Shown in pieces: positions 36,006 through 47,261 of a DNA stretch of 64,000 bases. The notes beneath the pieces are model-generated. The model worked only from the letters and a program-made list of their open reading frames with translations, was not told the origin of the DNA and ran no database searches. Source of the DNA: Urophycis tenuis (Eukaryota; Chordata; Actinopteri; Gadiformes; Phycidae). Location: NCBI GenBank assembly GCA_036785325.1, contig JAXIVH010000016.1, positions 4,685,552 to 4,749,551 on the forward strand. The letters are read 5' to 3'. Each line of letters opens with the position of its first letter. Position 1 is the stretch's first letter. Both the position numbers and the translations under genes were made by a program.

Positions 36006-36196
36006 TTAAGGAGTAGTAGCTGTACCGTATGGACTTTGGACACCTGTGTCTTGGATCCTTAGACATTGTGGACTTTATCAAACTGTTTTACTTGCTTTTA
36101 CCATTTATTTAGTCCTTTTTTAAAAATACAACTTTGGCTCATATAAAACTGTCTGTGTGCTGTATTGAGTCCAACATCCTCCCCAGTAGAATTTTA
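36006..36196. repeat. 190-bp direct repeat, copy 1
   Basis: It starts after TTAA with GGAGTAGTAGCTGTACCGTA and ends CCCAGTAGAATTTTAATA, next to the L2 tail. It is highly similar to 38769-38958 in direct orientation. Confidence 0.85.
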
Positions 36197-36197
36197 A

Positions 36198-38330
36198 TAA
36201 TAATAATAATACATTTTATTTGTTAAGCGCCTTTCGAGACCTCAAGGTCGCTTTACATAACACATTTACAAATATATACATATATAAAATCAACAATAAC
36301 AACATTAACAAACAATGAAAAACATTTAAAAATACAAGTAAAAAATAAATGGATTAATTGTCAAAAGTAAAAAATAGCCGTTGGTGGGAGTGAGTGATTT
36401 ATGTCTAGAGATGGGGGTAGGCCAGGGTGAAGAGGTGAGTCTTTATGGCAGTTTTGAATTGGGTGGCGGTGGGGATGTTCCTGATGTGGGAGGGGAGGGA
36501 GTTCCAGAGGCGAGGGGCTGAACAGCTGAAGGAGCATTGACCGAATGATGTGAGGTGGGCAGCAGGAACGGATAGTGAAAGTGATGAGGAGGAGCGGAGG
36601 GAGCGGGGAGGGACATGGATGTGGAGGAGATCGGAGATGTAGGGGGGGGCAAGGTGGTGCAGGGCTTTGAAGGTGAGCAGAAGTATTTTGAAGGTGATGC
36701 GGTGACGGATGGTGATCCAGTGGAGTCGGTGGAGGACAGGAGTGATGTGGCAGGAGGTGGGGGTTTTGGAGATGATCCGGGCTGCAGCATTCTGGACAAG
36801 TTGCAGTTTACGGAGGGTTTTGACTGGGAGACCGGAGAAGAGGGAGTTGCAGTAGTCCAGTCGGGATGTCACCAGGGAGTGAATGAGGATGGCTGCTGAA
36901 CTGGGTGTGAGGGAGGGGCGTAGGCGGTTGATATTGCAGAGGTGGCAATCTGGTGATGTAGTTGATGTGGGCCTGGAGGGAGAGGGTGGAGTCTAGGATG
37001 ACACCTAGACTCTTGACCTGTGCTGAAGGGGAGATGGAAGTATTGTTGATGGAAAGGGTGAGGTTATGGGAGGTGGACAGGGTGTGTTTGGTTCCGACCA
37101 GGAGGATTTCTGTTTTGCTGCTGTTGAGTTGGAGGAGATTAGATGTGAACATGCGTTAAGATCAGTCAGACAGTTGAGGAGGGAAGTGGGGGGCGAGTGA
37201 ATGGTGGGTGAGGTGGAGAGGTGGAGCTGTATATCGTCAGCGTAGCAGTGGAAGAGGATGTTGTGTTTCCGGAAGATTTGACCAAGATTTGAACCAGAGG
37301 TGGGGTGTACCAGTAATGCCAATGGTGGTGAGTCTGTCCAGGAGGATGGTGTGGGAGATGGTGTCAAATGCAGCGGTAAGGTCCAGGAGGATGAGGATTG
37401 AGAGGGAACCGGTGTCAGCAGCAAGGAGGAGGTCGTTTGTGATTTTGATGAGGGCTGTTTCAGTACTGTGGTGGGGACGGAAACCGGATTGGAACTTTTC
37501 AAAGAGATTGTTATGGGAGAGATGGCAGTGGAGCTGTGATGCAACAGGTTTTTCCGGGATTTTGGACAGGAAGGGGAGATTGGAGATGGGCCGGAGGTTA
37601 TAGAAGTCCTGTGGGTCAGCGCTGGGTTTCTTGAGGATGGGGGAGATGGCTGCAGATTTCAAGGATGAGGGGAATATACCAGAAGAGAGGGAGGAGTGGA
37701 TGATGGTAGTAATAAGTGGAGCCAGGGAGGGGAGGCAGGCTTTGATGAGGGGGGAGGGGAGGGGGTCCAGGTGGCAGGTGGAAGGTTTTGATTTGGAAAT
37801 AAGGGAGGCCACTTCGGTGATGGAGGGGAATGTGAAAGAGGAGAGGGGGTGGGACCAGGTGAGGGCAGGAAGGGCTGGTAGAGGGCTGGTGGCAGAGGGG
37901 TTGGACAGTTCATTGTGGATCCTGGAGGTTTTCATATTGAAGGACAGTAAGGAGTTGCAGAAGTTGTCAGAGAGGGGGAGGGAAGCCAGAGGGTCCGGGG
38001 GAGAGTGAGTTTATTGACAAGGGAAAACAGAGACCTGGTGTGGTTGGCGGTAGATGTTATGAGTCCAGTGTAGTAGGCGGTTTTGGCTGAGGAGAGGGCA
38101 TCTTTGTAGAGGAGGAGATGATTGTGGAGCAGATCTTTGTGAATAGTGTGACCGGTTTTTCTGGAGAGGCATTCAAATTGGCGGGTTTTGGTTTTGAGGG
38201 AACGGAGAGCAGGGGTGAACCAAGGGGCAGAGCCTGAAAAGGAGACGGAGCGTGTTTTTGATGGAGCCAAGGTGTCGAGGAGGTTCTGGAGGTTGGAGTT
38301 GTAGTGGGTGACCAGGTCGTCGGGGGAGGA
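36198..38330 (-). mobile_element. L2-type LINE, second copy, degraded
   Basis: The 3' end is (TAA)n plus the L2 terminus (ACATTTTATTTGTTAAGCGC) at 36198-36240. Minus-strand pieces, in order from the 5' side, are 38270-37932, 37935-37237 (ISNLPFLSKIPEKPVASQLH, then FRPHHSTETALI and LLDLTAAFDTI), 37544-37005 (HCYADDIQLHLS, the catalytic YADD), 37152-36808 (SLGVILDSTLSLQAHI) and 36872-36405 (SRLDYCNSLFSGLP). The coding region is in at least five frame segments, so the copy is dead. The 5' end is truncated near 38330. Confidence 0.85.
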
Positions 38331-38344
38331 GGACAGTCCCCAAA

Positions 38345-38764
38345 TCCATAGTTTAGATTTTATAGTTCCATTTATTTGTACATAGTTGAGGACTTTTACG
38401 AACTTTTCCGGAAAGACGGAAGTGACGTCAACACAGCGGTAGCCTTAGCAACAGAGAGTTGAATCTATCAGAAAAGTGCTCTTTTAAATAAATGCCTGGT
38501 GTACTTACAAACTTTAAAATGCCTCGTTTTGTGAGAACAGACCATATATGTACTACTACAGAAGTTGGGTAACAATCCATGCATTATTAGTGGGGTAATT
38601 TACGAGATGTACACACTGTACTATTCACTCTAGTACTAAGCCATTCGGCTGATACCCCTAAACTTGATCAATATTGACCGTCGCTAAAAATGCATCTGAG
38701 GGGGTATCTGGCTGGATTAGTGGTGGAAATTACCTCAGGGTGAATTTTACTCCGAACCATCACT
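38345..38764. mobile_element. Truncated copy of the TTAA-target MITE
   Basis: It shares with 14990-15499 (inverted) the internal ACTTTTACGAACTTTTCCGG-type block and the end CTCAGGGTGAATTTTACTCC + GAACCATCACT, abutting TTAA at 38765-38768. The other end is missing; the L2 5' end lies next to it. Confidence 0.75.
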
Positions 38765-38768
38765 TTAA

Positions 38769-38958
38769 GGAGTAGTAGCTGTACCGTATGGACTTTGGAT
38801 ACCTGTATCTTGGATCCTTAGACATTGTGGACTTTATCGAACTGTTTTAATCTTGCTTTTACCATTTATTTAGTCCTTTTTTTAAAATACAACTTTGGCT
38901 CATATAAAACTGTCTGTGTGCTGTACTGAGTCCAACATCCTCCCCAGTAGAATTTTAA
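38769..38958. repeat. 190-bp direct repeat, copy 2
   Basis: It matches 36006-36196 from the TTAA onward, ending at the same AATTTTAATA. Confidence 0.85.
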
Positions 38959-38959
38959 T

Positions 38960-39631
38960 ACTATTCAAGCCGCCTTCACGGGCGTGGCACAACATTGTCG
39001 GCTGCTGCTCTCTAAGGATTAATGTTTGATTGTATGTCCGGGTGCTGCTTTTAAGATTCTTGTTTTGTTTTGTTTATTTGTTTGCCCCTCTAGCTTGGGG
39101 GCCTAGTGGTATGTATGTGGTTAGGTGTTTGTTTGTTATTTTGTTTGTTTCCCGTGTGTCTCTCTTCCTCCCTCATCTGCCCGGGAAGTGATTGGGCCCT
39201 AGCCTAGAGTACAGGTTGGCAGGTTCTCCTCTAATAGCCTTCTCACCCATGGTATTATGTGCAGTGTACCGCAGTGAAGGGGGAAACCCCCTATTCTTAA
39301 TGTACCTGAGTGGTACACTTGTAGTGGTTTGTGTCCAATGAACTTTAAGTGTGCTCCTGTGTGGTATCGGAGGCAGGTCTCCTGTCAGTCTGGGTGTTAG
39401 TGGCTCAGGATTCTCACCCAACGGCGGGGTCATCCCCATGAACTGTGTCTGTGTGTCTATTCATGAATTGGCCTTGGAAGTGACACTGTATTTTAACAAG
39501 AAACATAAACTTGATCTTTATTTATTTTTTACAAGAACCTGTGTTGGACCATTATTGGAACAGTGCCCCTCTCTATTCTAGTTTAGCTTAAGGGGTGGCG
39601 TAGTCTGGTGATAGGTCTAGCGAGGGCTACA
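38960..39631. mobile_element. LTR-like right piece of the 17258-39631 block
   Basis: Unique-looking sequence with T/G-rich tracts near 39065-39150, ending GAGGGCTACA at 39631 before the TATG duplication. No gene; the open frames at 39173-39581 show no recognisable domain. Confidence 0.45.
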
Positions 39632-40447
39632 TATGTTTATAGAGCACAAAAAATTAAATACTATCTGCTTCAAAATAGTATATTTCATACATAAATGCAT
39701 CAAAGCAAGTTATATATGCATAATAGCATAACATACAAGCTAGTTATAATCATATAATGGTTACACATGCAGAATAGTACAAACGCATAGAAACCTCACC
39801 ATCAGTCATTAGCATTTCAACCTCAGTGTTGTCTCAGTCGAGTCCACGACTTGAGCCTCTTCACAGGAACCTAAAACCCAGCCTGTATGAGACCGAGATG
39901 TCATCGCAAAAGTGGAAGTTGTGCAGTGGCTCAGCAAAATTAATGTTCACCTCAACTGTCCACAAAAGCTACGCATTTCATACAGAAATGCATCCAAGCA
40001 AGGTACACATGCAGACTAGTATAACATACATAATAGTAATATTATAATAGTTACACTTGGAGAATGGCACAGTATACATACTAGTTATAATAATACCAGA
40101 GGTACACATACAGAATAGTGCATTCAGGAATCAAGCTGACAAATGAACCAATTTCTATCCAACGTTTTGAGCTGGAAGCCACTATGGACACAAATAAGGA
40201 AAAAGTAAATACTATTAATAAAAAAAATTTAAAAACAATAATTGTGATGAATGATGGAAACTACACATTTTAAACTTCATGTGAATGGCTTCATGAACAT
40301 GCATATTAACTTCATTAATAGAAGAATAAATGCTGAAAATTAGCAAAGCAGGAGTTCATTGAAGTGGCCTTTCAGGTGACGAGGGGAGTTCAAAGGTCAA
40401 CTCTGGCTAAAGCCCTGTCTATAGGTCATGCTGGGGGTTTACAGCTC
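39632..40447 (-). other. Receptor-array spacer with relic signal exon
   Basis: 39700-39780 and 40080-40430 match 12080-12170 and 12220-12480 (3' flank of unit 1). In between, 39780-39950 matches the signal-exon region of the other units, so a degraded extra unit start is embedded here. No open gene. Confidence 0.55.
39800..39815 (-). pseudogene. Relic signal-peptide exon with in-frame deletion
   Basis: It reads ATG CTA ATG ACT GAT G| followed by the normal donor gtgagg. Compared with the 49-nt exon of the other units, 33 nt (the hydrophobic core) are gone, in frame. No V exon follows at lower coordinates. Confidence 0.7.
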
Positions 40448-42680
40448 TCATGGCCTCCTTGTCTTTTGGGGCAGAGCGTTCACACATTCAGCCACATTAG
40501 TTTCCAGCGTGTGCCTGAGTCCTGAAGCCACCTTGACCTGACCGTACTCCACATCACTCTCCCTCTGCTCTCTCGGTCGTCCCTCACACTGTAGCAAAGA
40601 GATGTCCGCGTACGTTACGTCCTCCGCTTCGGTGGTGTCTGGGGAGAGGAGAGTGGGACGAATGAAGGAGAAGAGGGAATGAGGAAACGAGAGAGCAGAA
40701 CGCCAAACAACACTTGTTACCAAAAAAAATGCCTCTCAGTGTGGAAATATATCTTTCCAAAATGGCCACCCGAAACTCTGGTCAGTGTTACATTCCATTC
40801 CAAGACCATGTTGGACTGAACTTAACATTAGAACACAACATTGTACTTTACATTGTGAAGAATGTTGTAAAGAGTTGCCTTTTACCTTTGGAGGTGTTCC
40901 TCCTTTTTCCACAGTAGACTCCCAATACAACCATCAGGAGCAGTACCATTGCTGACAGATTACCAGCTATTATGTATGGCACGTGAACTGTAACAAAGGA
41001 ACATATATCAATATGTATGAATGTTTTTGTCAATGAATATTTACATATATACATATACATTCATTATTAAATAACGGGTAAGCAGACTTACAAAATTATA
41101 TTCACCTCTCATCAAGGATGGTTATTATTACTGGCAATTTAATCATTGATTTCTACCATTTATAAATGTAAAAAATATATAAAGGGGCATTTACAATCAT
41201 TGTGGAACCTACGGCACATAAATGTGGACCTTGTCTTTTTTATTTGTTTTTTTTTTCTTATTTCTTATCTTAATTTTTTTTTAAGTCTACGTCTTGAGCT
41301 GCTTGGACCTTGAATTTCCCCCCGGGATCAATAAAGAATCTTGAATCTTGAATTTAGCAGTTGCTTTTGTCCAAAGTGACTTACAATCAGTACATTTGCG
41401 GGGTTTGACATGTGGACAGTTGGAGGAGGGGGGGGGATCAAGGGGATCGAACCGTCGACCCTATGGTTAGTGGACGATCCGCTCTGTCTAACCGCTCTAC
41501 CCACTGAGCTACTGCCGCCCAAGTATATACATGTATTTATCGAACGGTTTGCTTACTCATTTGAATATTTCCTGGTTCCACAGTTGCTGCTGTCTCAGTT
41601 CATACTATACTGTCTTCAAGCACACACTGTGATATATGTGTCCCATTAGATGTGCAGCTTACATATATGAAATCTATGAGAGACATACAATGGACCTGCT
41701 GTTTCCCTCTAATCTGTAATCCTGTTTACCAACAATTACAGCATGCATCAAATGTTACTGAAATATTGAGATTGTCACTCACCTTGAATGGATAAATGAC
41801 AAGTCGTTTTAGCTTTTAGGTTTCCATCGTCCTCACCATATACTTCCATTGAGTATGTACCTTTGTCTGGCCTTCTGATGTCCTTTATGGTAAATATTCC
41901 AGTACTGTTATTAAATGAATAACGCCTGTCTGCTGGCTGTTTGTTGTACTTTAGAATCTCAGCAATGTTTTTCTTCAGTATGTAGACTTTTAAGGACTGA
42001 GTAGACAGCTGGATATCCACGGTTCCCCAGAGAGAGACAGAGCACTGGGTTGTGATGTGTGGCTGTGAGGCGTTGCAGAAGGTCTTCACACCTGAAGGTT
42101 TTCAGAAGAGAATAAAATAACACAAGAGAGATATCTCACTCAGATTCACAGACCACCTCTCACTATTAGAACTATAAGAACTCTCTTACTCCAAGAAGGA
42201 ATTACATTGTGTATAAAAGACATGCCATCGTAGAGAGGGGACACTGTGCTACTAAATAATTCATGTTGGAACATATAAGATTTTATTATTGCTAGATTTC
42301 ATTGACATAAGTTCCGTAACATTTGCATGTGAATAAAAATAACCTCTTCATAATGTACTGTGATCCAGTTGCCTTCTGCAACTGGAAACAGAAGTTACCT
42401 CACATTAAGGGGAAGCCACAAAGTAAAAGGCAGAGTAATGATTTATGATATTCAAAACTGAAGACTCAAGTTACACCAAATAAACAATCATTTTGTTTTA
42501 TCCATACAAAATGTTTGAAAACAGCTATGTTTACTTAAATAAATGACTAGAGCACCATAACTCACTAAATAATATAAAATGCATTAGGATTTGATGGATT
42601 GATTTGAGTAATAAATTCATAGAAACCTCACCATCAGTCACCCCCATTAGTAACACGAGCACAGCCCCTATGTTGAGCAT
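40448..42680 (-). CDS. SLAM/CD48-like receptor, unit 2 (V-TM-ITIM model; C2 exon lost)
   Basis: Minus-strand exons: 42680-42632 (leader), 42091-41783 (V), 40987-40886 (TM), 40638-40448 (tail, TGA). All are phase 1, so joining V directly to TM stays open: 651 nt, 216 aa. The V has the same features as unit 1 (DKGTYSMEV, no F-strand Cys). The TM is YIIAGNLSAMVLLLMVVLGV. The tail has two ITIM-type motifs, VTYADI and VEYGQV, recruiters of SH2 phosphatases in known receptors. No C2 exon was found between 41783 and 40987, and the stalk exon (41673-41557) has a stop, so it must be skipped. It is either a short inhibitory receptor or a pseudogene in early decay. Its upstream flank is conserved. Confidence 0.55.
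41200..41355 (+). mobile_element. LINE 3' tail fragment
   Basis: T-rich sequence, then TTTCCCCCCGGGATCAATAA and repeated AGAATCTTGAATCTTGAAT, typical of the 3' terminus of fish Rex1-like LINEs. Confidence 0.6.
41345..41522 (-). mobile_element. tRNA-derived SINE in receptor unit 2
   Basis: Minus-strand A box TAGCTCAGTGGGTAGAG and B box GGTTCGATCCC, related to the copy at 16805-16975. It occupies the place where the C2/stalk-TM intron was. Confidence 0.75.
41557..41673 (-). pseudogene. Disabled stalk exon of receptor unit 2
   Basis: Homologous to 13152-13030 (FIYVSCTSNGTHISQC), with acceptor and donor still present. In the phase-1 frame the codon for the second Cys (TGC in unit 1) is TGA, and one codon is missing just before it. 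Inclusion would truncate the receptor before the membrane. Confidence 0.8.
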
Positions 42681-43624
42681 TTCAACCTCAGTGTTGTCTC
42701 AGTCGAGTCCACGACTTGAGCCTCTTCACAGGAACCTACAACTCAGCTTGTATGAGATCGAGATGTCATCACAAAAGTGGAAGTTGTGCAATAGCTCAGC
42801 AAATATATTCACCACAACTAAAAGGGCCAGTGCCTAATTAGGATGAAGACAGTACTGATTGAAGCGCAGTATACTGATAAAATAATCATTAACACAATCA
42901 AATTAGGAAGTAAAGTATGAATTCAGTTCAACATTCTCCTGATGAATATGATTGATTTCATAACACATTGTCTTGTGTAATATGGTACAATTTAAACAAG
43001 TGCAATTCTGGGTGTCAGAGTCCCAGCCCAAATGTTCAGGGTTCAAACACCACTGTAAGATGGCTGACCACCTCACTCATTAATGACACTGGGAAAAGTC
43101 ACTTTGGATGGATGGGTTTGCTGAACGAGTTAACTACGGTCAAAACTAGACACAGTTGTTGCTGCTGGACCTTTGCTTTTTAGTCTAGTTATTAGAGTTT
43201 CCATTATTAGAGCCAATAAAAGCCATGAGGGGGAAGTCAGAGACAGCAGCGAGGCAAAGACATCTCAGCTGTTTGCCTCAATATCATTATTTCCCCTGAA
43301 ATGACCATGACTCTATCTGGAGAGATGTAAGCACTTTTTCCATGTGATTGTCTATTTGTCTTTCAATTCTGGAATAGTCACTTGAGAAAGTATGTTTTAG
43401 CCCTATGATGTTACATAAGTGTTGTTATAACAACATCTTCCCAATTATTAAAGTGATGGTTTGTGCTGTGCTGCCCTATTTTAAGCAGTAGCTTTCCATT
43501 GTCATGCATTAATTCTATTTCATTTTACTTTGAAACGTTACCTGGATAAGAATTGAGTTGAGAAAATGTAGGCCTACCAGCTGCCGCCTTGTTCCTCAAA
43601 ATATATTTTTATATTTATCTATAT
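42681..43624 (-). promoter_or_regulatory. Conserved 5' flank of receptor unit 2
   Basis: It matches 1462-2072 up to about 43340 and then 11386-11560, without the 9.3-kb insertion found in unit 0. It therefore serves as the empty-site reference. Probably contains the promoter; no gene. Confidence 0.55.
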
Positions 43625-44965
43625 ATTTTTCAAGAGATTCAAGAGGCTTTATTCATCCCGAGGGAAATTATTGTGCAACAGATCAAAACAAAGAAGGAAA
43701 AGAAATATACACAAAATAAAATATACCCTAATATAACCAATAAACAACAATATAACAATAAACTAGAGTAACTTAAAAACCAACTAACTAACTACCAACT
43801 AACTAAAAACTAGCCTAACATTTTGTTATATTAGCTTATACTTAGTTACTCTAACTTAAGTATAAGCTAATATACCAGTACAAACTATCATAAAAACTAA
43901 TAAATATATAAATATATCACAGTGAGTGTTTGTTTATGGAGATGAGATAGTTCACCGTACCGCTACAGTAACTACGTAGGTATATATAATATACAGCAAT
44001 ACGTATAGGTCCCATAGCAGTACAGTCAAATGAATCAACTGAGTATTAAATAAAGTGACTAAATAAATAAAGTGAATAAAGTGACTTAATAAGGTGACGG
44101 TGCATTTAGATGATGTGAGGTCCTCTAACGCCTGAAGTAGATGAGTTATAGAGTCTGATGGCCACAGGAAGAAAGGACTTCCTGTCGCGTTCTGTGGTAC
44201 GCCGGGGTGGAATGAGTCTATTGCTGAAGGCACTGCGGTATGAGGTCAGCACCTGGTGGAGAGGGTGAGCGTTGTTGTCTAGGATACTACGCAACTTGCG
44301 CAGCATCCTCCTCTCAGACACCTCCAACAAAGAGTCCAGTTGGACCCCCAGGACGGAGCCAGCCTTCCTGACGATCCTGCTGATCTTGTTGGCATCTGCT
44401 GACCTCAACCTGCTTCCCCAGCACGCGACCCCAAAGAAGATGGTACTGGCTACCACCGACTGGTAGAACATCTTCAGCATGGTGTTACAGACGTTGAAGG
44501 ACCGGAGCCTCCTCAGGAAATAAAGTCGGCTCTGGCCTTTCTTATACACAGAGTCTGGTGATCTGGGTGATCTGATGGTGGGGGAGAGAGAGAGGGAGAG
44601 AGAACAGAGAGAGAGGGGGAGAGAACAGGCACGGTGTAGCTGTGGGGGGACGGAGGGGGAGGGGGGGGGGGGTTCAGCAGCAGGGGGGCAGCAGGGCTGG
44701 AGGTTCAAGGGGGGATGGTTGTAGAGGAGCTGGGGGAGCTGAGGGGGAGGTAGACCGGAGCCCTCACATCGAATCTATTGAAAAACAGATTCAGCTCGTT
44801 GGCCCAATCAGGCCCCCCCCCCCCCCCCCCCTGTTGTCTGGCTGCCAGACTGTTTGTAGCCAGTGATGCTCCTCATGCCACTCCACACATCCCTCAGGTT
44901 GTTCTGCTGGAGTTTGTCCTCCAGCTTCCTCCTGTAGCTGTCTTTACCAAAATATATCCAACAAT
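43625..44965 (-). mobile_element. Rex1-like LINE fragment, internally deleted
   Basis: The minus strand carries a linker piece (KDSYRRKLEDKLQQNNLRDV, 44960-44870), a G/C-rich and GA-rich stretch (44575-44835, with a C run near 44813-44831), and the RT C-terminal frame from about 44560 to 44106 (SRLYFLRRLRSFNVC, ASTIFFGVACWGS, DNNAHPLHQVL). An A/T-rich 3' UTR follows, ending in a CCCTCGGGATGAATAAA-type tail near 43640. The RT core between linker and C-terminus is missing. It is inserted in the receptor-unit spacer. Confidence 0.75.
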
Positions 44966-45462
44966 AAGACATGTAAGGTGTGAAATACATGATCTTCAAT
45001 TTGATAGTCAGGCAGAACACAAGCAAAGGCAAAGTAACATGCTACATTTTCGCAAAACCTGCTGAGTTTAGCCTCTATGGGACAGTATTGCATTTCTAAA
45101 TGTAGCCTTTCAGCAACTTTTTGTACAGCAATCTATTAACAACTAGAAAATTCAAAATTCCCATGGGGGAAATTTTGAAAGGGCACAGGTGATATTGCCT
45201 GAGTGTGTACATTATGATGAGAATCTTTAGAGGTTTCAAACGATTAATACTAGTAACATTATGATATTGTATACAAGGAAGGGGCACACATACAACAGCC
45301 TTTCCTTTTTTAAGTATTTAGTTATACAGCAACCTATGCCCTTTTAACATCAACTAATGCATGTGGGAGATGGCTACCGAAAAATGATGAAAAGGGTTGC
45401 AGGCAGAGTAGATTTAAGCGAGTGGGCAGTGATGATCTTCCATGTTGTCTGCAAATACACAG

Positions 45463-45542
<80 letters not shown>

Positions 45543-45628
45543 ACAGACACACACACATCTGTAAGACACCAACATGAATCAAGTCAAGTTAAAGTAATCG
45601 AGATACAGTACAGTTTTGTACTGTTCAG
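44966..45628. other. Receptor-array spacer with microsatellite
   Basis: 45005-45140 matches 11630-11760 and 16990-17110. The rest shows nothing recognisable except the (AC)n array. The open frames across that array are artefacts. Confidence 0.5.
45457..45558. repeat. (AC)n microsatellite with AGAC interruptions
   Basis: A dinucleotide array of about 100 bp. Confidence 0.95.
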
Positions 45629-46599
45629 TGTAACCTAGTTGAAAATAAGGGTTCTGGTTATTGGTAGGAATACATAATACTATTAATACTACTATTTTGG
45701 TTGCATAAGTTATTGTTTTCCATATTTGGTTGTAGTTGTGTAATGTTGCATATAAATGTTATTTGTGATTTATATATAATATACGTGATTTAAATAATCA
45801 TACATTATGTTACACTGTAAAAAAAAAAACGTTGTTTTTACGGAAAAAAACTGGCAGCTGTGGTTGCCAGAATAATACTGTAAAAAATACAGCATAGTGT
45901 AAAACACATTACAGAACAACCTGTAAATTTTACAATTTAAAACTGTAATCCTTCACATGATAAACGTGTAAATTCAACATCCCTTTTCAGCCAAATTAGC
46001 ATGACTAAGCCTTAATTAAAGCCATTTTTCCCTGTAATATTAACACACAGTGCTTGCTTATTTTACACCCAATACCATTAAATTTCACTGAAAAAAACCA
46101 GACACAAGGCATTATTAAACCGTAAAAGCCTCATTATAAAACAGTAATTTTACTGAATTTTTCTGCTTCTTTTAGTATAGGGTTGTTTCATGTTCCGGAT
46201 TTTCATCTGTAACATTTACCGTTTAAACTTAAAGAACTAGGCCCCCTTAAGAAAACTGTGACTGGGACACAGATAAAAGGTTTCTTTTTTTCCCTATACA
46301 TCAAAAGGTAAAAGATTGACCGATTTGATGGTTACATTTAAACTGCACTTCCTTTTTATGTTTGACTTTTACCATAAATGTGAATAGAACTGTAACCTGT
46401 GGTATGCAGCAACTTTTAAAAACAAATACAATACCAACTTCTCATTTCAAACCCCTTTTTTTTATTTTTTCAAAAAGGTATACAATATACTTTTCAAAAA
46501 CTTTTCAACAGTTGTGTGTTTTTTTTTTACTGTTCCTTTCCTTTTAGTACTTGAATATAAAGAAATACATGTGCAACCAGACTGTCACAACTTCAAACA

Positions 46600-46960
46600 A
46601 ATACTTTCACCTGTAACATAATAATGCAAGTAAATAAGCAACCAAAAGAAACCTTCTTGTTCAAGGTGAGGACTCTGGGGTCCAAGGTATGTAAAATACT
46701 TTTCAAAAACTTTTCAACTGTTTTGTGTTTTGTTTTTCTTAATTTTAAACTAAGGAATAAAGTATTTCCTTCTCTTGAAAAAAACACACATTAACACATT
46801 TGGAGTGTGACATTACTGTCACAACATCAATTATTTTCATCTGTAACATACAGTATGCAAGCTTAAGTAACTAAGCAACCATAAAAAAAACCTTCTTGGA
46901 TCAAAGTGAGGACTCTCGTGTTTAGGTGTAGACAGGAACTGCTGATCTTCTCCACTTCCA
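46600..46960 (-). pseudogene. Two extra copies of the terminal exon of the SAM-domain gene
   Basis: Minus-strand segments near 46960-46880 and 46685-46640 repeat the core of the last exon of the SAM gene (NPRVLTLIQDL at 47330-47290). They read as LNTRVLTLIQE with a preceding MEVEKISSSCLHL, and as LDPRVLTLNKK. The first still has an AG acceptor (CCCAAG|ATACTCC). They may be alternative last exons or decayed duplicates. Confidence 0.5.
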
Positions 46961-47261
46961 TGCCCTGTGTTGATGAAGGAGTATCTTGGGAAAGAGAAGA
47001 AAAACAAACAGACAAATATGTATATTAATGATAAAATACACAGACTTACAGACACACAGAGAGACAGACAAACTGAGACTCACAGACGCACACATAGATA
47101 CCAACAGACTGACTCTCAGATGCACTAAGACTCACAGACTCACATATGGACACTCACAAACTGTAATGTTTACTGTTAATGCTTAAAGAACTAACCCACT
47201 CAAAGAAAAGTTTAATCTGTAACTGGACTCATCACAAAACATGGCTTACTCGAGTCCATAT

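Larger units (their letters stand above)
17258..39631. mobile_element. 22.4-kb nested TE block bounded by LTR-like ends and TSD TATG
   Basis: The receptor-unit spacer is broken at 17257/17258 and resumes at 39632. The block starts TGTAGCCGATGG and ends GAGGGCTACA, with TATG directly repeated at 17254-17257 and 39632-39635. The ends resemble those of the solo LTRs at 7390 and 45629 (TGTAACC...GGGCTACA). The simplest reading is an LTR (pieces 17258-about 17995 and about 38960-39631) split by later insertions. The two pieces do not resemble each other, as the 5' and 3' LTRs of one provirus would. Everything else between them is separately annotated. Confidence 0.6.

Noticed and set aside
41440..41520. 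tRNA-like A and B boxes
   Set aside because: Part of SINEs (three copies in the window); the segments do not fold into a full cloverleaf by eye and have SINE bodies attached.
45334..45638. Open frames through the AC array encoding poly-THTH or poly-CVCV
   Set aside because: Microsatellite artefacts; the same applies to 17531-17782 and 56135-56398.
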